The notes: generated from the letters alone by a model not told the origin. A stretch of DNA of 61,475 bases from HB2-32-21 sp041603535 (GCA_041603535.1 JBFIEE010000014.1:1-61475); one strand, 5' to 3'. Shown: positions 17,981 through 27,141, numbered from the stretch's first letter. Numbers and translations are program-made.

Positions 17981-18376
17981 TTATTTGACTACTCGCAACC
18001 GCCGCTTCGTATCGCCACCCGTGACAGGTGGTGAGCCAACAGCAGGTGGTGGCTCCGGATTTTCATCTGCCTGAAAGGCCATACCCTGACCATTTTCACG
18101 GGCGTATATGCCGATCACGGCGCCTGACGGTATCTTGACATCAGTCGGTAACCCTCCAAAGCGGGTATTAAAACTGATGCCGTCATTGTCCATGGCAAAC
18201 CTTGTGACCGCACGCGGCGCTATGTTTAGCACTATCTGGCCATCAGCTACATAACTCTGCGGCACTTCCACCCCGCGAACCAACGCGTCTACCACCAGGT
18301 TAGGCGTACAACCGTTGTCTACAATCCAGTCATAAAACGCGCGAATGAGATACGGACGATTTGATGTCATATCCAT
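17981..18376 (-). CDS. sspB: ClpXP protease specificity-enhancing factor SspB
   Basis: A 131-residue adaptor that delivers ssrA-tagged proteins to ClpXP. The N-terminal fold is typical (MTSNRPYLIRAFYDWIVDNGCTPNLVVDA, then LNIAPRAV and FNTRFGG), followed by an acidic/proline linker. The C-terminus ends in a basic tail, TKRRLRVVK, the usual ClpX-binding peptide. ATG 18376 has GGGGTGG upstream; a longer frame to 18445 lacks family similarity. The ssrA gene that makes its substrate tag lies at the right end of this window. Confidence 0.92.
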   Translation of the reverse strand: MDMTSNRPYLIRAFYDWIVDNGCTPNLVVDALVRGVEVPQSYVADGQIVLNIAPRAVTRFAMDNDGISFNTRFGGLPTDVKIPSGAVIGIYARENGQGMAFQADENPEPPPAVGSPPVTGGDTKRRLRVVK

Positions 18377-18449
18377 AATAACCACCCCAGGATTCGTCGC
18401 TGCGCTGCTGGCATCCGTCAGCCAGGTCCGCAGGGACTCTGGCATCGTG

Positions 18450-19082
18450 TCAGATGTTCATATCCCGTTCAGCCTCAGTCAAACTGGCGCGAAACGCGGG
18501 ACGTTCAAAAATACGTCTCATGTACCCTAACAGTGGCTTGGCCTGCTGGCTACTGGGCAACTTGACACCCAGCATCTGTAAGCGCCATAGAAGCGGAGCC
18601 ATACTGCAATCGACGAGGGTAAATTCCTCATGCATAAAATAGGGTTTATCCATAAATATCGGCGCAATGCCTAATAAGCTATCGCGCAACTCCTTACGCG
18701 CCACATCTGCAGCCTTCGTTTCACCCTTGGCAAGAATCAGATCAGCCTTTACGCACCAGTCTTGCTCTATACGATGCATATACTGGCGATGTAGCGCTCT
18801 GGCTACCGGATAAACTGGCAATAACGGCGGATGAGGGAACCGCTCATCAAGATACTCCATCATTACCTTGGATTCATAGAGCGACAGATCTCTGTCTGCT
18901 AGCGTCGGCACGGAGCCGTACGGGTTAAGTTCAGTCAACTCTTCCGGCACCATCGCCGGATCAACATTTTCAATATCGACCGTCACGCCCTTTTCCGCCA
19001 GGACAATGCGCACCCGATGGCAGTAATGGCATGCCGGATCGGAAAACAATGTCATCGAAGACCTTTTCGTGACTATTCCCAT
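18450..19082 (-). CDS. sspA: Stringent starvation protein A (GST-like RNA polymerase-associated)
   Basis: A 210-residue GST-fold protein that binds RNA polymerase under starvation in gammaproteobacteria. It has the N-terminal MTLFSDPACHYCHRVRIVLAEKG, ENVDPAMVPEEL, NPYGSVPTLADRDL, and the conserved surface motif in PHPPLLPVYPVARA. ATG 19082 with GAGGTGG upstream is chosen over the in-frame codon 3 codons earlier. It precedes sspB by about 74 bp and follows the bc1 genes, the standard order. Confidence 0.93.
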   Translation of the reverse strand: MGIVTKRSSMTLFSDPACHYCHRVRIVLAEKGVTVDIENVDPAMVPEELTELNPYGSVPTLADRDLSLYESKVMMEYLDERFPHPPLLPVYPVARALHRQYMHRIEQDWCVKADLILAKGETKAADVARKELRDSLLGIAPIFMDKPYFMHEEFTLVDCSMAPLLWRLQMLGVKLPSSQQAKPLLGYMRRIFERPAFRASLTEAERDMNI

Positions 19083-19150
19083 TACCACCACCTCAGGTTA
19101 ATTTTTGAACCAATGATTTTCAATAAATACCCAGGCGTAGTAGCCCCGGT

Positions 19151-21370
19151 CTAGTGAACATCCTTCCAGTACTCACGGTTCAGTAGCCAAACCCAAACCA
19201 GCAGGAACGCAATAAAAAGCAAGACATATGTTCCAATCCTGCGGCTTTCCCCTGCTACCGGGTTAGCTATATAGGCCAGGAAATTAACCAGATCGTAAAC
19301 TGCGCCATCAAATTGCGCTGGCGACAACTGACCTTCGGTGAGTAGCTGGTAGTTTCCGCAGGGATCATCCAGCACGGGCTTGCTGGTCAGCGGATCCACC
19401 TTGACACCCCCGTTAGCGGCCAGTACCGGGCCTGGCGCGCAACCGGGCAAGCCCTGCAGGTCAAGGAGTGCATGGGGCATGCCAACATCTTTGAATACTT
19501 TGTTGTTAACCCCGAGCGGTCTGCTACTGTCCGCATAAAAATTGCGCAGGTAAGTATACACCCACTCCGGTGATCGTGCTCGGCTTACCAGAGTAAGGTC
19601 AGGCGGAGGCGCGCCAAACCATTGCTTCGCCGAGGCGCTGGCCATTGATATCTCCATCAACCCACCAATTTTCTGTCCGCTAAACACCAGATTGTTCAGC
19701 GCCATTTGATGAGGAATGCCGAGATCATCAGCCACTCGTTCCCAACGAGAATACTTGGCGGAATGGCAACCCATGCAATAATTAACAAAGAGTTTCGCAC
19801 CATGTTGCAAGGAGGCTTTGTCACTCTCATCGGCTTCAAAAGCATCACAGGCAATCGTGCCACAATCGAAGTTTGACTCAGAACCGGCTGCTTTAAGTGG
19901 AATAACTATCAGCCCCAGAACAACAATCAGCGCGGCCATCGAACGCCAAAAGCCCATGCCGCCGTCCATGGTAATTCTTTCGGGTTCCGGTTTCACAGTG
20001 TCCCTGTCAACCAGAACTGGAAGTATCAGGAAGAACACGCCCAGCGCAATTGAGAAACTTCTAAGCAGTAGCGACAGGTGTTTTTCTTCATCAGGAAGGC
20101 CGAGTGCAATAAAACCGAACCCAAACAGGCCGGGAAGTACGAATCTGAGTGGCGAAAACCCGCTGCCCTTAACAGACCATACCGGCATGGTCACAAAAAA
20201 GGCGAAATAGAGCACCATGCTGATTTGCGCCAGCAAATTGCGGTCCTCTGTCGGCGGTTTTACGCCCAATACACCCAGAATCACAAACGAGGCCGCGAAC
20301 AGGAGCAACATGACACCAGTAATGCGTCCCTTATAGCGGAAAGATCTTACTTTGCTCCGGTCAAGCCAGGGCAGAACAAACAGTATCGCGATGGCTGCCG
20401 CCATCGCCAAAAAGCCCATAAACTTGGCATTTAACGGGCCGATCTCGAAAGTCACGGCGCGCAACATGGAATAAAACGGTGTGAAATACCATACCGGCGC
20501 AATGTGTTCCGGTGTTTTCAGCGCGTTAGCTTCTTCAAAATTAGCGTGCTCGATAAAATAGCCGCCCATTTCTGGCATAAAGAAAATGATGAAGCAGAAG
20601 ACAAAGAGAAAAACCACCACGGGTACCAGATCGTGCACCGTGTAATAGGGATGAAAAGGAATGCCATCCAGTGGAATTCCATTTTTATCTTTGTGTTTCT
20701 TGATTTCTACGCCGTCTGGGTTGTTTGATCCGACCTCGTGCAAAGCCAGCAAATGCAGCACAACTAGCCCCAGTAAAACGATCGGCACAGCCACGACGTG
20801 CAGGGCAAAAAACCGATTCAGGGTGATACCGGAGATCAAATAATCGCCGCGCACCCACTCAACGATGGCATCGCCGATATAGGGTATCGCGCCAAACAGT
20901 GAAATAATCACCTGTGCACCCCAGTACGACATCTGACCCCATGGCAACACATAGCCAAGGAAGGCTTCTGCCATCAGCGCCAGGTAGATAGCCATACCAA
21001 ACAACCAGACCAGCTCCCGAGGTGCCTTATAGGAACCGTAGAGCAAGCCGCGAAACATGTGGAGATAAACCACCAGGAAAAATGCCGACGCGCCAGTGGA
21101 ATGCATGTAGCGCAATATCCAGCCTAGATCGACATCACGCATGATGTACTCGACGGACGCAAAAGCATCCTCGGACGACGCCTCAAAACTCATAGTCAGC
21201 CAAATACCAGTCAGAAACTGGTTGACCAGCACGAGCAAGGACAACACGCCAAAGAAATACCAGAAATTAAAATTCTTTGGTGCGTAGTACTTGGCCATGT
21301 GAGTATCCCATGCCCGCTGTACCGGCAAACGATCATCAACCCAGCTCCACAATGCGACCAGCCACTTCAT
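19151..21370 (-). CDS. Fused cytochrome b / cytochrome c1 of the bc1 complex
   Basis: One unbroken 739-codon frame holds both subunits of the quinol:cytochrome c oxidoreductase. Residues about 1-430 are cytochrome b, with haem His segments RYMHSTGASAFF and FALHVVAVPIVLLG and a Qo motif PVWYFTPFY (PVWY rather than PEWY). A further hydrophobic region and a linker follow. A second signal-like segment (AALIVVLGLIVIPLKAAGSE, about 490-510) then leads into cytochrome c1, with haem motif CMGCH and a C-terminal anchor, TYVLLFIAFLLVWVWLL. The layout is like Bradyrhizobium FbcH, which is cleaved by signal peptidase. It overlaps petA by ATGA. Confidence 0.93.
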   Translation of the reverse strand: MKWLVALWSWVDDRLPVQRAWDTHMAKYYAPKNFNFWYFFGVLSLLVLVNQFLTGIWLTMSFEASSEDAFASVEYIMRDVDLGWILRYMHSTGASAFFLVVYLHMFRGLLYGSYKAPRELVWLFGMAIYLALMAEAFLGYVLPWGQMSYWGAQVIISLFGAIPYIGDAIVEWVRGDYLISGITLNRFFALHVVAVPIVLLGLVVLHLLALHEVGSNNPDGVEIKKHKDKNGIPLDGIPFHPYYTVHDLVPVVVFLFVFCFIIFFMPEMGGYFIEHANFEEANALKTPEHIAPVWYFTPFYSMLRAVTFEIGPLNAKFMGFLAMAAAIAILFVLPWLDRSKVRSFRYKGRITGVMLLLFAASFVILGVLGVKPPTEDRNLLAQISMVLYFAFFVTMPVWSVKGSGFSPLRFVLPGLFGFGFIALGLPDEEKHLSLLLRSFSIALGVFFLILPVLVDRDTVKPEPERITMDGGMGFWRSMAALIVVLGLIVIPLKAAGSESNFDCGTIACDAFEADESDKASLQHGAKLFVNYCMGCHSAKYSRWERVADDLGIPHQMALNNLVFSGQKIGGLMEISMASASAKQWFGAPPPDLTLVSRARSPEWVYTYLRNFYADSSRPLGVNNKVFKDVGMPHALLDLQGLPGCAPGPVLAANGGVKVDPLTSKPVLDDPCGNYQLLTEGQLSPAQFDGAVYDLVNFLAYIANPVAGESRRIGTYVLLFIAFLLVWVWLLNREYWKDVH

Positions 21371-21966
21371 GATGCCGCCTCCTGATCGATACCTATCACC
21401 ACAACATTTTCGCTTTCATAGCTATGGGGCGGCACACTCAAATTCAGAGGTGCCGGCACACCTTTATAAACACGTCCCGCCAAATCAAATTTGGAACCGT
21501 GACAGGGACAGAAAAATCCTCCCAACCATTCAGCGCCACCCAGATCAGCGGCGCCTACTTCTGGCCGGTATTTCGGCGCACAACCCAGGTGTGTACATAG
21601 CCCCACCATAATCAGGTATTCAGCTTTGATGGATCGGGTCTCGGAATCAACATAGGTCGGCTGGGTAGATTTTTCGGACTGGGGATCACGCAGTTTGTCA
21701 GTCAGATTACCGAGCGAAGCCAGCGCCTCGGCCGAACGACGCACGATATACACGGGCTGGCCGCGCCATTCCTCGACAATCATCTGGCCCGGCTCGATTT
21801 TGCCAATATTTATCTGTACTGGCGCGCCAGCCGCCCTGGCTTTAGCGCTCGGAAACCAGGAACCGACAAACGGAACTGCTGCTCCCACCGCCCCTGCTGC
21901 ACCAACCACGCAGGTGGCTCCAGTCAGAAAGCGGCGACGCCCCTGATTGACACCGTCATTGCTCAT
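21367..21966 (-). CDS. petA: Ubiquinol-cytochrome c reductase Rieske iron-sulfur subunit
   Basis: A 199-residue Rieske protein of the bc1 complex. It has a twin-arginine-type N-terminus (GRRRFLTGAT, then the membrane anchor) and the 2Fe-2S ligand motifs CTHLGC and CPCHGSKFD. It accepts an electron from quinol at the Qo site and passes it to cytochrome c1. Its TGA overlaps the ATG of the fused b-c1 gene, indicating translational coupling. It follows rplM-rpsI, as in Pseudomonas. Confidence 0.96.
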   Translation of the reverse strand: MSNDGVNQGRRRFLTGATCVVGAAGAVGAAVPFVGSWFPSAKARAAGAPVQINIGKIEPGQMIVEEWRGQPVYIVRRSAEALASLGNLTDKLRDPQSEKSTQPTYVDSETRSIKAEYLIMVGLCTHLGCAPKYRPEVGAADLGGAEWLGGFFCPCHGSKFDLAGRVYKGVPAPLNLSVPPHSYESENVVVIGIDQEAAS

Positions 21967-22134
21967 ATGAGCTCCCCTTAAAAAACCGCAGAAAAAAGAC
22001 AGGCTGAACTAACAGCTAAGCGTTACCTTCGCACACAGAGTGCGGGCATAAAAAGGCGTGTCATGGTAATGAAAAACCATCCTCCTGACAAGGAGCGCCT
22101 ACCAGAGAAACCATCAACACACTGATTTAAATAC

Positions 22135-22162
22135 AAAAAAAAGCCCAACTTAAAGCCGGGCT
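22135..22162 (-). terminator. Terminator of the rplM-rpsI operon
   Basis: Read on the minus strand, AGCCCGGCT (22162-22154) can pair with AGTTGGGCT (22150-22142), with two G-U pairs and a short loop. Eight T residues follow (22142-22135). It sits just downstream of rpsI. Confidence 0.85.
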
Positions 22163-22184
22163 GATTCTAACAACAACCGTGATA

Positions 22185-22577
22185 TTAACGTTTCGAGAAT
22201 TGTGGACGCTTGCGTGCCTTGTGCAAACCAACTTTTTTACGCTCTACCTCGCGCGCGTCCCGCGTCAAAAATCCTGCCTGGCGCAGTGGCGCTCGCAATG
22301 TTTCGTCGTATTGCAACAGCGCTCTTGCCAGACCGTGACGGATAGCGCCGGCCTGACCAAAACTGCCACCGCCTTTAACCGTGATATTCAAATCAAACTT
22401 GTCCGACACCGCTGCAGTTTCCAGAGGCTGACGCACAATCATCCGCGCCACCTCGCGACCGAAGTATTGATCGATAGTGCGGCTGTTGATGATGATGTTG
22501 CCAGTTCCGCTCTTAATAAAAACCCGTGCGGAGGAAGTTTTGCGTCGGCCCGTGCCGTAGTAATAAGTATCTGCCAT
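22185..22577 (-). CDS. rpsI: 30S ribosomal protein S9
   Basis: A 130-residue uS9 protein. It has YYGTGRRKTSSARVF at the N-terminus, GGGSFGQAGAIRHGLARAL, and the basic C-terminal tail ending RKRPQFSKR that reaches the P-site tRNA. The gene is 11 bp downstream of rplM, the conserved pair. A terminator follows. Confidence 0.98.
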   Translation of the reverse strand: MADTYYYGTGRRKTSSARVFIKSGTGNIIINSRTIDQYFGREVARMIVRQPLETAAVSDKFDLNITVKGGGSFGQAGAIRHGLARALLQYDETLRAPLRQAGFLTRDAREVERKKVGLHKARKRPQFSKR

Positions 22578-22588
22578 GCTTTAGTGTC

Positions 22589-23017
22589 TCAAATATTCAG
22601 TTCTTGGGGCTGTTGAGCTGTATGCGGGTGCTCTGTGCCAGCATACACCTTGAGCTTTTTAAACATCTCGCGCCCCAGAGGCCCTTTTGGCAGCATCCCC
22701 TTGACGGCTTTCTGCAGCACCCGCTCCGGTGCCTTTTCGATCAACTTTTCAAAGCTGATATCCTTAATGCCGCCCGGGTAACCGGTGTGGTGGTGATAGA
22801 TTTTGCCTTTAGCCTTATTGCCCGTGACGCGAATTTTCTCGCAGTTGACGACAACGATGTAATCGCCAGTATCGACGTGCGGCGTATATTCGGCTTTGTG
22901 CTTACCGCGCAAACGGGTCGCTATGTTGCTTGCCAACCGCCCAAGAACTTTATCTGCTCCATCGACCACGTACCAGTCGCGTTGCACTGTTTCGGTTTTG
23001 GCACTGTATGTCTTCAT
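22589..23017 (-). CDS. rplM: 50S ribosomal protein L13
   Basis: A 142-residue uL13 protein, normal length. It has KTYSAKTETVQRDWYVVDG, GRLASNIATRLRGKHK, DTGDYIVVVNCEKIRVTGNK and the C-terminal YAGTEHPHTAQQP. First gene of the rplM-rpsI operon. The promoter must lie in the 146-bp gap before zapE. Confidence 0.98.
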   Translation of the reverse strand: MKTYSAKTETVQRDWYVVDGADKVLGRLASNIATRLRGKHKAEYTPHVDTGDYIVVVNCEKIRVTGNKAKGKIYHHHTGYPGGIKDISFEKLIEKAPERVLQKAVKGMLPKGPLGREMFKKLKVYAGTEHPHTAQQPQELNI

Positions 23018-23163
23018 GTGTGTTCTGCCTGCTTTCCACTGGCTTACTAAAGCGAGCGCGAATTCTACCGGCGAGCCACGGGCTTTTCAAGAGGCGATTA
23101 CAAGAGTTTACGAGCAACTTCCGCCGTCCCTGCCCAAAGCGAACCTGTTTACGCGCGACAGGT

Positions 23164-24264
23164 TTACGGCCGATGAGCCCTGGCGAGGTACTCGCGACTC
23201 TGCATCTCTATAAGGCGACTGCGCGTTCGTTCAAATTCGAAGCACAGGCTCCCATCGTCATACAGGGCCGACAAGCTGACTTCGGCTGAGATCGCCATCT
23301 TGACATTGCGGTCGTAAAACTCGTCAACCATATTGATAAAGCGGCGAGCCTGATCATCCTGCAAGCCATCCATTCTAGGCACCGAGCTAACCAGCACCGC
23401 GTGAAACTCCCTCGCCAGCTCGATATAGTCGTTCTGACTACGCGGCCCCGCACATAATGCGTCGAAATCGAACCAGATGACATCTTCGCCAACAAACCGA
23501 CACGGGATGTCGCGCCCTTCAACCTCGATAAAAATTCCTTTGCGCACCTCCTCCGGGGTCGGCACCAGGCTGTTAAAGGTCATATTCAAACCCGCTTCGG
23601 CGCGTTCATCCAACGGCCAGTGGTAAAGTTCAGCGTTAGTTAGAACTCGCAGCCGATAATCAGTCCCGTTATCAAGATGAACAACCTGGCAATGCTGTTT
23701 AATTAGTTCGATAGCCGGCAAAAACCGTTGCCTTTGCAAGCCATTTTCATACAGTCGATCTGGCGCGATATTTGACGTTGCAACCAGCGATACGCCTCGA
23801 GTGAACAGTTGTTCCATAAGTGTCCCGAGTAACATCGCGTCGGTAATGTCTGTCACAAAGAATTCGTCAAAGCAAATGACCCTGGTTTCACTGGCTATGC
23901 CAGCGGCAACTTTTTCAAGAGGATTTTTTTGCCCCCTGAAGATGTTGAGATCGCGATGAATTCGTTTCATAAACCGATGAAAATGCACCCGCATCTTCTG
24001 TTGAAATGGCAGACTTTCGTAAAAATTGTCCATCAAATAGGTCTTACCACGCCCTACCCCGCCCCAGAAATAAATGCCTTTGACGGGAGCTGCTCGGCGA
24101 TTGCGCACTAGACGATCAAACAAACTTATCCGCATACTGCTGGCAGCCATCAACTGTTCATAAAGCTCCTGCAACTTTTCAACGGCCTGAACCTGCGCGG
24201 GATCTTCAATAAAACCGTCCTGGCGTAAATCCTGCTGATAGCGCTGTAATGGGGTAAGAGACAT
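23164..24264 (-). CDS. zapE: Cell division ATPase ZapE (AFG1 family)
   Basis: A 366-residue AFG1-like P-loop ATPase. ZapE binds the FtsZ ring and helps it constrict under stress. It shows TPLQRYQQDL at the start, Walker A GGVGRGKTYLMD, HFHRFMKRIH, Walker B ICFDEFFVTDITDAM and the sensor TSNIAPDRLYENGLQR. ATG 24264 gives the standard N-terminus; the longer frame adds a non-conserved leader. It lies upstream of rplM as in Pseudomonas. Confidence 0.93.
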   Translation of the reverse strand: MSLTPLQRYQQDLRQDGFIEDPAQVQAVEKLQELYEQLMAASSMRISLFDRLVRNRRAAPVKGIYFWGGVGRGKTYLMDNFYESLPFQQKMRVHFHRFMKRIHRDLNIFRGQKNPLEKVAAGIASETRVICFDEFFVTDITDAMLLGTLMEQLFTRGVSLVATSNIAPDRLYENGLQRQRFLPAIELIKQHCQVVHLDNGTDYRLRVLTNAELYHWPLDERAEAGLNMTFNSLVPTPEEVRKGIFIEVEGRDIPCRFVGEDVIWFDFDALCAGPRSQNDYIELAREFHAVLVSSVPRMDGLQDDQARRFINMVDEFYDRNVKMAISAEVSLSALYDDGSLCFEFERTRSRLIEMQSREYLARAHRP

Positions 24265-24357
24265 TCCGACAAGGCCAAAAAAAATGCGGCCAACTCTACC
24301 GCTACCAGGCCTGCGAAGCAACCGCGTCGCATAGCACGTTCTTGTTCTGAATAATCT

Positions 24358-25002
24358 TCAGCGCAAAGCTGCCAACAGCAACGGCGACAACTGCTCACGC
24401 AACGTTGCCAGCTGACCATGAAAAAAATGACTGGCACCGGGGACGGTGACAATTGCTGTGGGCGACGTTAGCTGAACAGCCCACTTGCGAGTTCTCTCTG
24501 CGTCGACTAATTCATCTTCCGCGCCGAGGAAAATGACCGCCGGGCAGTCAAAATAGCCCTCTGAGCCCATTGCGTACCGCTCTACTGGAGGCGCGATCAA
24601 AACCATGTGGCTTGCGCCCACCCTTCCACTTCCAGCAGCAGCAACTACCGAGCCAAACGAGTACCCGCAAACCAGCATTTTAGCTTGCGGATACTGGGCG
24701 CCTAACCAAAGCGCCACCGCACACAGATCATCTACCTCACCGTTCGCATTATCGTGCGACCCCGTACTGCCACCGACGCCTCTGAAATTAAACCGAGCAA
24801 CCGGTACGCCCAGCTCTCGGTAAATTCTCGCTAGCGTAGTAACGACCTTATTATCCATCGTGCCGCCATAAAGTGGATGCGGATGGCATATCACTGCACA
24901 ATACCTACCATCAACCAGGGGGCCATCTCTATCCGCCACCTCGAGAACAACCTCCAGATTACCCGCGGGACCCTCGATAGAAGTGGCAGAGTGTTGTGCC
25001 AT
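24358..25002 (-). CDS. Alpha/beta hydrolase
   Basis: A 214-residue alpha/beta hydrolase with the nucleophile elbow GYSFGS (Ser115), an oxyanion-type segment CHPHPLYGGTMDNKV, RFNFRGVGGSTGSHDN, a late Asp in FLGAEDELVD and the catalytic His in GASHFFHG. It has no signal peptide, so it is cytoplasmic. The family is widespread in proteobacteria and the substrate is unknown. AGGGG precedes the ATG. A 15-bp tandem duplication lies just upstream in the space shared with the divergent zapG. Confidence 0.85.
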   Translation of the reverse strand: MAQHSATSIEGPAGNLEVVLEVADRDGPLVDGRYCAVICHPHPLYGGTMDNKVVTTLARIYRELGVPVARFNFRGVGGSTGSHDNANGEVDDLCAVALWLGAQYPQAKMLVCGYSFGSVVAAAGSGRVGASHMVLIAPPVERYAMGSEGYFDCPAVIFLGAEDELVDAERTRKWAVQLTSPTAIVTVPGASHFFHGQLATLREQLSPLLLAALR

Positions 25003-25017
25003 GGGTTAACCCCTCTT

Positions 25018-25047
25018 TATTTGATGATTACGTATTCGATGATTAAA
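25018..25047. repeat. Two-unit 15-bp tandem duplication
   Basis: TATTTGATGATTACG (25018-25032) is followed directly by TATTCGATGATTAAA (25033-25047), 12 of 15 identical. It lies 16 bp upstream of the hydrolase start codon, in the divergent promoter region with zapG. Confidence 0.65.
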
Positions 25048-25141
25048 GCAAATAAGTAGCGGTCAAAACAGGTCGGTCGACCCGTCTACTTTTTCAGGCT
25101 AAAATTGCTCCGTCGCGATACAACCAACAGGAACACGCCTA

Positions 25142-25654
25142 GTGAATGCTGAAGTAAATCCCGAACTATTAGTCATCGCTTTTGCCAGCCTTGGGATTGG
25201 CCTTGTGATAGGCGCTCTACTCACTCGCCTGTTATCGGCACCAGCCCGACAAAGGCATCGTTTGGCCGAAGAGCTAAAAAACAACCGCCAAACGTCCGCC
25301 GCCTATCAACATGAAATAACCGAGCATTTTGTCAAAACCTCGGACCTGATTAAAAACCTTACTTCTAGTTATACAGAGCTTAACCAGTATTTGGCCGCTA
25401 GTGCTACCAAACTAGCTAATCCGGAAACCGGCCGCAAGCTGATTGAGGCGGGCGCTATACAGTTGGATCTAACGGCTATAAAGGGCGGGTTGCAGGCACC
25501 AAAAGATTACGCGCCGAGTACCGGCGTGCTAAGAGCAGACTACGGTCTTGCAGACACAAAAACGCGTGGCGACAAGCTTCCACTAAAATCGATATCTCCC
25601 CACGTAGACAGCGACGATGTCGAAGAGCGTGATCCGACCTTAAAAGCGGGTTGA
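25142..25654 (+). CDS. zapG: ZapG/YhcB-family (DUF1043) inner-membrane protein
   Basis: A 170-residue protein with one N-terminal transmembrane segment (LLVIAFASLGIGLVIGALLTRL, about 9-30) and a coiled-coil region typical of YhcB: RHRLAEELKNN, YQHEITEHFVKTSDLIKNLTSSYTELNQYLA. YhcB/ZapG links the divisome with envelope synthesis. The start is a GTG with CAGGA upstream. The C-terminal about 50 residues are polar and less conserved. In Pseudomonas the homologue also lies between zapE and the sulfate-activation genes. Confidence 0.85.
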   Translation: MNAEVNPELLVIAFASLGIGLVIGALLTRLLSAPARQRHRLAEELKNNRQTSAAYQHEITEHFVKTSDLIKNLTSSYTELNQYLAASATKLANPETGRKLIEAGAIQLDLTAIKGGLQAPKDYAPSTGVLRADYGLADTKTRGDKLPLKSISPHVDSDDVEERDPTLKAG

Positions 25655-25791
25655 CCTGAGCAAGGCGGATTTGGCCGAGTTATCGTCGCAACCAGTTCAG
25701 GCACAAATGCAAGGTTCTTCTCGAGATAGCAATAATAGCTGCACAGCGAGAATGCGCCAGTCAACTACAGAGAACCCGCCAGTCAACTCCA

Positions 25792-25811
25792 CCGCCGTGG
25801 TGACACGGTGG
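25792..25811. other. GC-rich hairpin between convergent zapG and sat
   Basis: CCGCCGTG (25792-25799) pairs with CACGGTGG (25804-25811) with one G-T pair and a GTGA loop. There is no T-run, so a classical terminator is not shown. Two 11-bp direct repeats, GCCAGTCAACT (25756-25766 and 25778-25788), lie just before it. The rest of the 25655-25923 gap shows no gene. Confidence 0.4.
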
Positions 25812-25923
25812 CGGCGACATAAATTTGCGTTCCCAGCCTGCAAGGATTTATCGCCGCCATCAAAGCGTCAATGCAATCGCCGAGTTGCTCCAGCTTAATC
25901 GAGCCTGTTTTGATGCGCCGCCG

Positions 25924-27141
25924 TTACTTAGCTGAGTGGCCCGAGAGCGTAACCTCAACATTATCCTCATCGCTCAGTCCCGCATAGTAGGCACGCAAGA
26001 TATCGAGCACCTCCGGCCGCGAAAAGTTGTCCTCTACTTCACCACCCTCGGACAGCGCCTTACGCAATTTCGTACCGGAAACCAACACCCGATCTTCCGC
26101 GCCATGCGGGCAGGTGCGCATTGAAGCCATCGTGGCACAACGATTGCACCAGAATGTCCAGTCGATTTTCAATGGCACAGTCTGCAAGGATCCAGCAGGT
26201 ATTTGATCAAAAATGTGGTGCGCATCAAAAGGCCCGTAATAATCGCCGACACCGGCATGGTCGCGCCCGACAATTAGATGAGAGCACCCGTAATTTTGCC
26301 GAAACAGGGCGTGAAGTAACGCCTCGCGAGGGCCAGCGTAACGCATATCAAGCGGATAACCAGCTTGTACGACGGTGTTTTCAACAAAATAATTATCCAG
26401 CAGGGCGCTGATTGACTCCTGACGCACCTGGGCGGGAATGTCCCCTGGTTTAAGCTTGCCCAGCAGTGAATGCACCATCACGCCATCACAAATTTCGATG
26501 GCAATTTTGGCCAGATATTCATGGGAACGATGCATGGGATTGCGCGTCTGAAAGGCTGCCACCGTCGACCAACCCTGTGCATCAAACAGTGCCCGCGTTT
26601 CTGCGGGCGTCATGTAGACGCCAGGATATTGTTTCGGGAATTCCCCTTCGGATAACACCCTGACCGCCCCTCCCAGATTAACTTCACCCTGATCCATCAC
26701 CATTTTGACACCTGGGTGAGCGATGTCAGTCGTCTTGAATACCTGCTCGCATTCGTGAAGTTTATCGATGGTATATTTTTCCTCAACGCTCATCGTACCC
26801 ATAAGCTCACCGGTTTCCCCATCAACCAGGGCGATGTCCGAGCCGACAGAGATGGCTGCTGCTTGCTCTGCTCCGACCGATAAAGTCACGGGAATCGGCC
26901 AAAATAAACCACTGCTGGTCTGCATGTGATCACACACCTGCTGCCAATCAGCCTTCCCCATGAAACCTTCAAGTGGCGTAAAACCCCCAATACCAAGCAT
27001 AATCAAATCACCAACTTCCCGTGATTGTATGCGGACTTTCGGTAGCCCTTTGGCTCGCGATCTCTCGTCCTGCAAAGCCTGCCCTGTAAGCAACAGAGGC
27101 TTCAAGTGCTCACTACCATGAGGTTTTACTAATTGACTCAT
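25924..27141 (-). CDS. sat: ATP sulfurylase (sulfate adenylyltransferase, single-subunit Sat type)
   Basis: A 405-residue homo-oligomeric ATP sulfurylase converting sulfate and ATP to APS. It has a PUA-like N-domain (LIMLGIGGFTPLEGFM), the nucleotide-binding motif QTRNPMHRSHEYL, GRDHAGVGDYYGPFDA, and a Cys-rich zinc segment, WCNRCATMASMRTCPHG. ATG 27141 follows GGAGAC. It is unrelated to the CysDN heterodimer usual in Pseudomonas, yet lies at the cysDN position between zapG and algW, which suggests an assimilatory role. No aprAB or dsr genes are nearby to support sulfur oxidation. Confidence 0.94.
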   Translation of the reverse strand: MSQLVKPHGSEHLKPLLLTGQALQDERSRAKGLPKVRIQSREVGDLIMLGIGGFTPLEGFMGKADWQQVCDHMQTSSGLFWPIPVTLSVGAEQAAAISVGSDIALVDGETGELMGTMSVEEKYTIDKLHECEQVFKTTDIAHPGVKMVMDQGEVNLGGAVRVLSEGEFPKQYPGVYMTPAETRALFDAQGWSTVAAFQTRNPMHRSHEYLAKIAIEICDGVMVHSLLGKLKPGDIPAQVRQESISALLDNYFVENTVVQAGYPLDMRYAGPREALLHALFRQNYGCSHLIVGRDHAGVGDYYGPFDAHHIFDQIPAGSLQTVPLKIDWTFWCNRCATMASMRTCPHGAEDRVLVSGTKLRKALSEGGEVEDNFSRPEVLDILRAYYAGLSDEDNVEVTLSGHSAK

